Shown in pieces: positions 59,830 through 64,000 of a stretch of 64,000 nt of DNA. The notes under the pieces were generated by a model. That model saw only the letters and a list, made by a program, of their open reading frames with translations, searched no databases and was not told the DNA's origin. Origin of the DNA: Rhynchosporium graminicola (taxonomy: Eukaryota > Ascomycota > Leotiomycetes > Helotiales > Ploettnerulaceae); assembly GCA_900074885.1 (NCBI GenBank), contig FJUW01000066.1, forward strand, positions 1 to 64,000, written 5' to 3'. Made by a program: the position numbers and the translations under genes. Numbering within the stretch: the stretch's first letter is position 1; each line of letters starts with the position of its first letter.

Positions 59830-62530
59830 CTAATAAGCTAGTTCAAGGTGTTTTATAAACTCCTTAAATTTAGGCCTATCTAGGGCTTTAGTAAACCCGT
59901 CTGCCTTTTACTTCAAAGTACTAATATAGATTAAATCTAGAGTACCTTAATTGATTAGGTCCCTTATAAAGTGGTACTTCACGGCTATATGCTTAGTTCT
60001 CTTACGGAATTAAGGGTTTTTAGAGAGTAATAAAGCGCTGTTATTATCAGTAAACACTAGGAACCTTTCTTAGAAGTAATAGCCTAATTCGGTAAGAAGT
60101 TATCTTATATAGACCGCTTCTTTAACTGCCGAATTAATAGCTATATATTTAGCTTCTATAGTAGACTAAGCTATAATCGATTGCAACTTCGACTTCCAAG
60201 AGAATAAGCAGCTTCCTATATAGAAGGAATATCCGCTAGTGGACTTAGCTGTACTAATATCTCCGGCATAGTCAGAATCGCAGTATCCGCTAATGTATTT
60301 ACTAGAGCTATTAATATAAACTAAGCCTAGTTTAATAGAACCTTTAAGGTATCTAAGTACGTTCTTTATAGCTAAGATATGCGTATCGCTAGGGTTACTA
60401 GAAAACCTACCTAATTTGATTATAGCGTAGCTTATATTAGGCCTAGTAGCTAGCGTAAGGAATAGTAAGCAGCCTATTACTTGCTGAAACTATGATATAT
60501 CTTCCTTAGTAGTCTTATTAGGATTAGGTTCTAATTTAACCTTTGAATCTATAGGCGTATTCTTCGGTTTATAATCTGATAAGTCAAACCGAGCTAGTAC
60601 CTTCTCTATATAGCTAGCTTAATAGAGCTTCATATAGCCCTGATCTCTATTATAGTTAATTTCAATACCTAAATAGTCTTTTATTAGCCCTAAGTCCTTG
60701 AGTTTAAAGAAGTGTTTTAATTCTTCGATTAAGGACTTAATAGTACTTATATTAGGGCTAATTAGAGCTAGATTATCCACGTATATAAAGATTATAATCT
60801 TAAGCTCTTTATTAACTAATATGCAATTTTCGGATAAGATTAACTTAAATCCGAATTTATTAACTAATACCTCTTTTAGCGTAATAAACTATAGTCTAGC
60901 TGATTACTTAAGACTATATAATACTTTCTAGAGTAGGAGGAGTTTATTAGCGTAATAATCTACGCCTTCCGGGGGGTAAATATATAAGGTATTAACATCT
61001 ATATTACTCTGTGTAAAAGCGGAGATTATATCCATCTAATACATATACTACTTATAGAGTACTACTAAGGCAAATATAAGACGCTAAGCTATTTACTTAA
61101 CTATACTAGCATATATATCTAGGTAGTTTATACCGTATAATTACTTAAACCCTTTAGCTACGAATCTAGCTTTGAATTCGTAGTACTCGCTCTCTAGTTC
61201 TTTAATCTTATAGACCTAGCGAGTTTTTAGTAGTTTTATAGTCTTAGTATTACTATTAACTACTTTCCACGTATTATGATTTTCAAGGGAGGCAATTTCT
61301 TTATTTATAACTTTTAGCTAATAATCCTTATAAGGACTATTTATAGCTTCTTTATAGCTCTTAGGCTCGTAGATAACTACTTCCGGATCCTTTTTAATAA
61401 GGATTCTTTCCGGATCAGGTAATAGCCTAATTTCTTCGTCTGATTTAGAGCTAATAAAAGCCTAGTAAGCTAAATTAATAACGTTTTTATATACGCTATA
61501 AGCCTCTTTCTGCTCTTGAATTAATCGCTTATTATTCTGAATAGCTAAAGCTATATTAGGGTCTTTAGCGTGACTTCTAGTAGTAACGTTAAGTACCTAA
61601 TAAGAGTAGTCCCTTCTACGTTTTATACCTCGTTTAGGTATTTCTACTATAGGTGTTTCTTCGGCTATATCGTTAAAGAGATCAAGTTCTATATCTTCTA
61701 TGACTTTTTCTTTTAATGAATTATTAGCTATTTTATAGTTGATTTTCTCCGAGTTTTCAGCTCTAGATAAGTCTGATTTAGGAGTATTTATAGGTGAAGA
61801 AATCACGCGATTTAAACAGTTAGAGGTCTCGCAATCGTTAAGTGTCTTATTAAAGGATTCTAATTCTTCCTTAGAGATTACTTTATCCTTAAAAGTTAAA
61901 TCTTCCTTAATTAGGACGTTTTTAGAGCTTATAATAGCTCTCTTCTCAGGTATATATACTAAGAAGTTATTTGCGGACTTATACCCTATAAGTATACCTC
62001 TATCGGACTTATCTTTAAACTTATTACTCCTTTTATTAATAAGAACGTAAGTAAGAGAGCCTAATACTCTAATATAATCAAGAGTAGGCTTTTTACTAAA
62101 GAGAACTTCAAAGGGACTCTTTTTAATAACCGAATTATAAGAGCGATTCTTTATATAAGCTATTCCTTAGATTATTTAAAGCTAAAGGAATAAGAGTATA
62201 TTCTTATCTGTATAGATAGCTATAAGCCTTTCTATAATATATCGATTTAAACGCTCTGCTATACTGTTTTACTCAGGAGAGTAAGGACTAGTATATTCAC
62301 AAATAATACCTTTATCTTTATAAAAGATAGTCTATTTATTAGATTTAAACTCCCTAGCGTTATCTAGCTTAAAGGCTCTAATTTTAGCGACGATTTTTGA
62401 TTTACTTTACTTAAATTAAGTAGTTATTATATTATACCACTCGATTAAGGTATCGTAGGCCTTAGCCTTATGTTTTAGAGCGTATACCTAAATAGCTCTA
62501 GAGCCTCTATATATAATAGTTAAGAAGAAT
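59830..62530 (-). pseudogene. F2 pol: integrase, RT, RNase H
   Basis: Integrase core at about 62530-62190: LDNAREFKSN, then GIICEYTSPYSPE and NSIAERLNRYI, textbook Copia. A linker at 61806-61597 is open for 69 codons (TPIVEIPKRGIKRRRD). RT has LYI..CILVNKELKI and YVDN at 60772-60783 (from YVDD). RNase H at about 60290-60090 reads YCDSDYAGD, TSGYSFYIGSCLFSWKSK, and the end KADGFTKAL, RPKFKEFIKHL near 59850. Stop at about 59830. Few inactivating changes compared with the Gypsy copies, yet clearly dead. Confidence 0.92.
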
Positions 62531-62535
62531 CTTTC

Positions 62536-62737
62536 TGTAACGATATAAGACTTAAGGCGGTATACAAGTAAGAATAAATAAGTAGGGAAGCTAAGAGCGA
62601 TCTTATATAGTCTAGTACGAAGGAAACAGAAAGATATAGAGCTCTGAAGAAGTCTGCACCTTCTATATATATAAGGAGGGTATACCTAAGGCACCGATAC
62701 TAGCCCGTATCTGCCACGTATACTATGCGCTATTATA
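62536..62737 (-). repeat. E2 3' LTR (202 bp)
   Basis: Plus-strand start TGTAACGATATAAG, end GCGCTATTATA. The first 100 bases are shared with family A LTRs, the rest only with E. Confidence 0.93.
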
Positions 62738-62772
62738 TTACCCTCTTCCAAGATAAAAGCTCGCCCTCGAGC
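62738..62772 (-). promoter_or_regulatory. E2 polypurine tract and hairpin
   Basis: Sense GGAAGAGGGTAA against the LTR; hairpin core GCTCG-AGGG-CGAGC on the sense strand at 62759-62772, as in E1 and family B. Confidence 0.72.
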
Positions 62773-62870
62773 CTTTAAAGGTAAATAAAAAACGAAAGAA
62801 AAGAGAGTTAAATCTAGTCGAATTCTAAATAAAATCTAAGTGATTATTAATCTAAAGCGTAAGACGCAAA

Positions 62871-63851
62871 TCACTTCTTCTTCGTCTTTAATATCGGATA
62901 ATCTCCCTTACAATAACCGTGCTTCTTATAGTAGTAATACTATACTTCCTCGATAGGTATTAAGGGCTCAGAAGACGTACTAACTATCGGTAGAGCTAGA
63001 GTAGCTCGAGGTATTAAAGGTAGTCGAGAGAGTTCCAAATCGAGTGCCGTAAGAGAAGAGACTATAGCTGAATAATCAGTCTTCTAAGAGTACTTAATTA
63101 GAGCGGCAGCTATACGTAGCCGTATAGTAAGCTTTAGCTAGAGGTAAAAGTACTACTCTGATTTAGCTATACCTCCGAGAATTGCTGAGCTTTAGAACTT
63201 TATACGGAATTATAAAAAGGACTCCTTTTTCATTAAAAGCTTATGAAATTCGGTCCGATACTGCTCCGTTTCGAGTCCGGAAAGTTAATAAGAAGCGAGT
63301 ACTGAAATTATCTCTTTAGTAGAGGAGAAAGGCGTAATTTCCGAGAGATACTATAGTTCTAAGTAACCTCTTATAAGGCTAGAAGTAGAGCTCTAGACTA
63401 GCGCTTTATAAGTACGCGTAGTCGGATATCAGTCTGAATTAACTTCTAGTCAGTCCTAAATAGAAGTATACTATTAGCTAAAAGACAAGTTAATCCCTAT
63501 ATTAAAATTATTAATACTTTTAGTTAGTTACGACTTACTAGAGGTCCGTAAATTATTAATTAAAGAGTATTTAAGAGTAGGTTCTATTAGTAATTATAAT
63601 ACTGAGTTTACCGAAAGTCTAAGGTTTACCGAAGGTCTAGAGTTTATCGATTATACCTAAGTACGTAAAAATTCGGCAAATATCTATTCGATACGACTAA
63701 TACTAATAGAAAGCTCCCGAGTAGTCGATTCTATCTATAATTAATAGTCTTTAATCGATTGAAGTAATTCTATAATAGGTACGGAATCAGAGGGGCTGCG
63801 AGAGTATTCCGGTGAAGCCGTAGGAGCTGGCTGAGCCTTCTTAGGAGGCAT
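62871..63851 (-). pseudogene. E2 gag (326 codons)
   Basis: ATG preserved at 63851 (MPPKKAQPAPTASPEY), one continuous register to TGA at 62871-62873, 981 nt. Internal stops are TAA, TAG or TGA at presumed Gln/Trp positions only; no frameshift. The C-terminus has a knuckle-like motif (Y-Y-K-K-H-G-Y-C-K-G-D-Y-P) at about 62895-62940, consistent with C-x-K-x-H-x-C spacing after RIP of Cys and His codons. Pro/Ser-rich N-terminus, helical middle. The product would be a capsid-type protein. Not obviously the same gag as family A or B. Confidence 0.8.
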
Positions 63852-63902
63852 AGTATTAGGTAAGCGAGGCTAAGCGAAGGTGATAGAATACTTGAAAGTT
63901 AT

Positions 63903-63903
63903 N
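63903..63903. other. Single N, assembly gap
   Basis: The only ambiguous base in the window. It falls in the E2 leader next to where the 5' LTR should start, and the sequence after it jumps back to the 3' LTR region, so the N stands for missing or misjoined sequence. Confidence 0.85.
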
Positions 63904-64000
63904 AGTCTGCACCTTCTATATATATAAGGAGGGTATACCTAAGGCACCGATACTAGCCCGTATCTGCCACGTATACTATGCGCTATTATATTACCCTCTT
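63904..64000 (-). repeat. Partial E LTR and internal junction repeated after the gap
   Basis: The 97 bases look identical to 62665-62761 (LTR part ending GCGCTATTATA, then ttaccctctt). Absence of any difference between two RIPed copies suggests the same DNA assembled twice, or a very recent duplication. Orientation as E2. Confidence 0.8.

Larger units (their letters stand above)
59182..62535 (-). mobile_element. F2: Ty1/Copia element, 3' part
   Basis: 3' LTR 59182-59649, polypurine tract AAAGAGGGCG at 59650-59659, then RNase H, RT and integrase on the minus strand up to 62535, where E2 enters (flank ctttc). Gag and the 5' LTR are not in the window. Comparatively lightly RIPed: several Trp codons and long readable stretches survive. 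Confidence 0.92.
62536..63902 (-). mobile_element. E2: gag-only LTR retrotransposon (TR-GAG type)
   Basis: 3' LTR 62536-62737 (same 202-bp LTR as E1), hairpin and polypurine tract, then one gag frame and a leader up to an N at 63903, where the 5' LTR would be expected. There is no protease, RT or integrase and no room for them. Inserted in F2 after ctttc. A family that codes only for Gag and needs a helper's Pol. Confidence 0.85.

Noticed and set aside
60698..60931. Plus-strand open frame of 77 codons
   Set aside because: Antisense shadow of F2 reverse transcriptase around the YVDN box.
61739..62050. Plus-strand open frame of 103 codons
   Set aside because: Exactly antisense to the F2 pol linker and integrase tail, which read as textbook Copia on the minus strand.
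1..64000. CRISPR array, bacterial operons, tRNA or rRNA genes
   Set aside because: Repeats are LTRs and element bodies with target duplications; no spaced short direct repeats, no tRNA cloverleaf or rRNA core was recognised.

Overview
The window is a pile of nested, decayed LTR retrotransposons from a filamentous ascomycete (Pezizomycotina-type genome). I found no intact host gene, rRNA or tRNA. Almost every base belongs to Ty3/Gypsy chromoviruses, Ty1/Copia elements, short gag-only or LTR-only derivatives, or solo LTRs. CpA and TpG are strongly depleted and TpA is in excess. Stop codons in the decayed frames sit where Gln (CAA/CAG) or Trp (TGG) would be, the signature of repeat-induced point mutation (RIP). 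I use working family names: A, B, C and D (chromoviruses), E (short LTR family), F and G (Copia).

Layout from the left: B3 (minus, 1-11150) is split by A1 (minus, 1135-8902). B3 sits in an A fragment (A4, 11151-11579), which was also hit by A5 (plus, 11580-16806). A5 carries a solo Copia LTR (F1, 14659-15118) and is cut by D (minus, from 16807). D contains E1 (17487-18905), a solo A LTR (A3, 21320-28156) that itself holds the complete B1 (21372-27935), and C (28579-49813). C holds B2 (29575-43967), and B2 holds A2 (31921-39697). D ends abruptly near 50007, where a minus-strand Copia G (to 55580) is joined in frame. Then come A7 (55581-56530), about 350 bp of unassigned sequence, A6 (plus, from 56881), Copia F2 (minus, 59182-62535) inside A6, and E2 (minus, from 62536) inside F2. 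An N lies at 63903, followed by 97 bp that repeat 62665-62761. Five-base target site duplications confirm most insertions (taaat, attat, taggg, tatac, ccttc, gactg, attat, ctata), and the nesting is six levels deep.

The most interesting content is hidden in family A. Between the end of pol and the 3' LTR, both full copies carry an apparent extra gene on the strand opposite to gag-pol. It has three exons, two introns with good fungal splice and branch signals at identical positions in both copies, a TATA box, and a coding length of 340 or 343 residues. It ends tail-to-tail about 20 bp from the pol stop. I do not recognise the protein. Other points are a perfect tetraloop hairpin 18-21 nt upstream of the 3' LTR in families A, B, C and E; a gag-only element (E2) whose LTR shares its 3' half with family A; a -1 relation of pol to gag in A, B and C; and RIP that converts the RT catalytic YLDD to YLDN only where the codons are GAT GAT.
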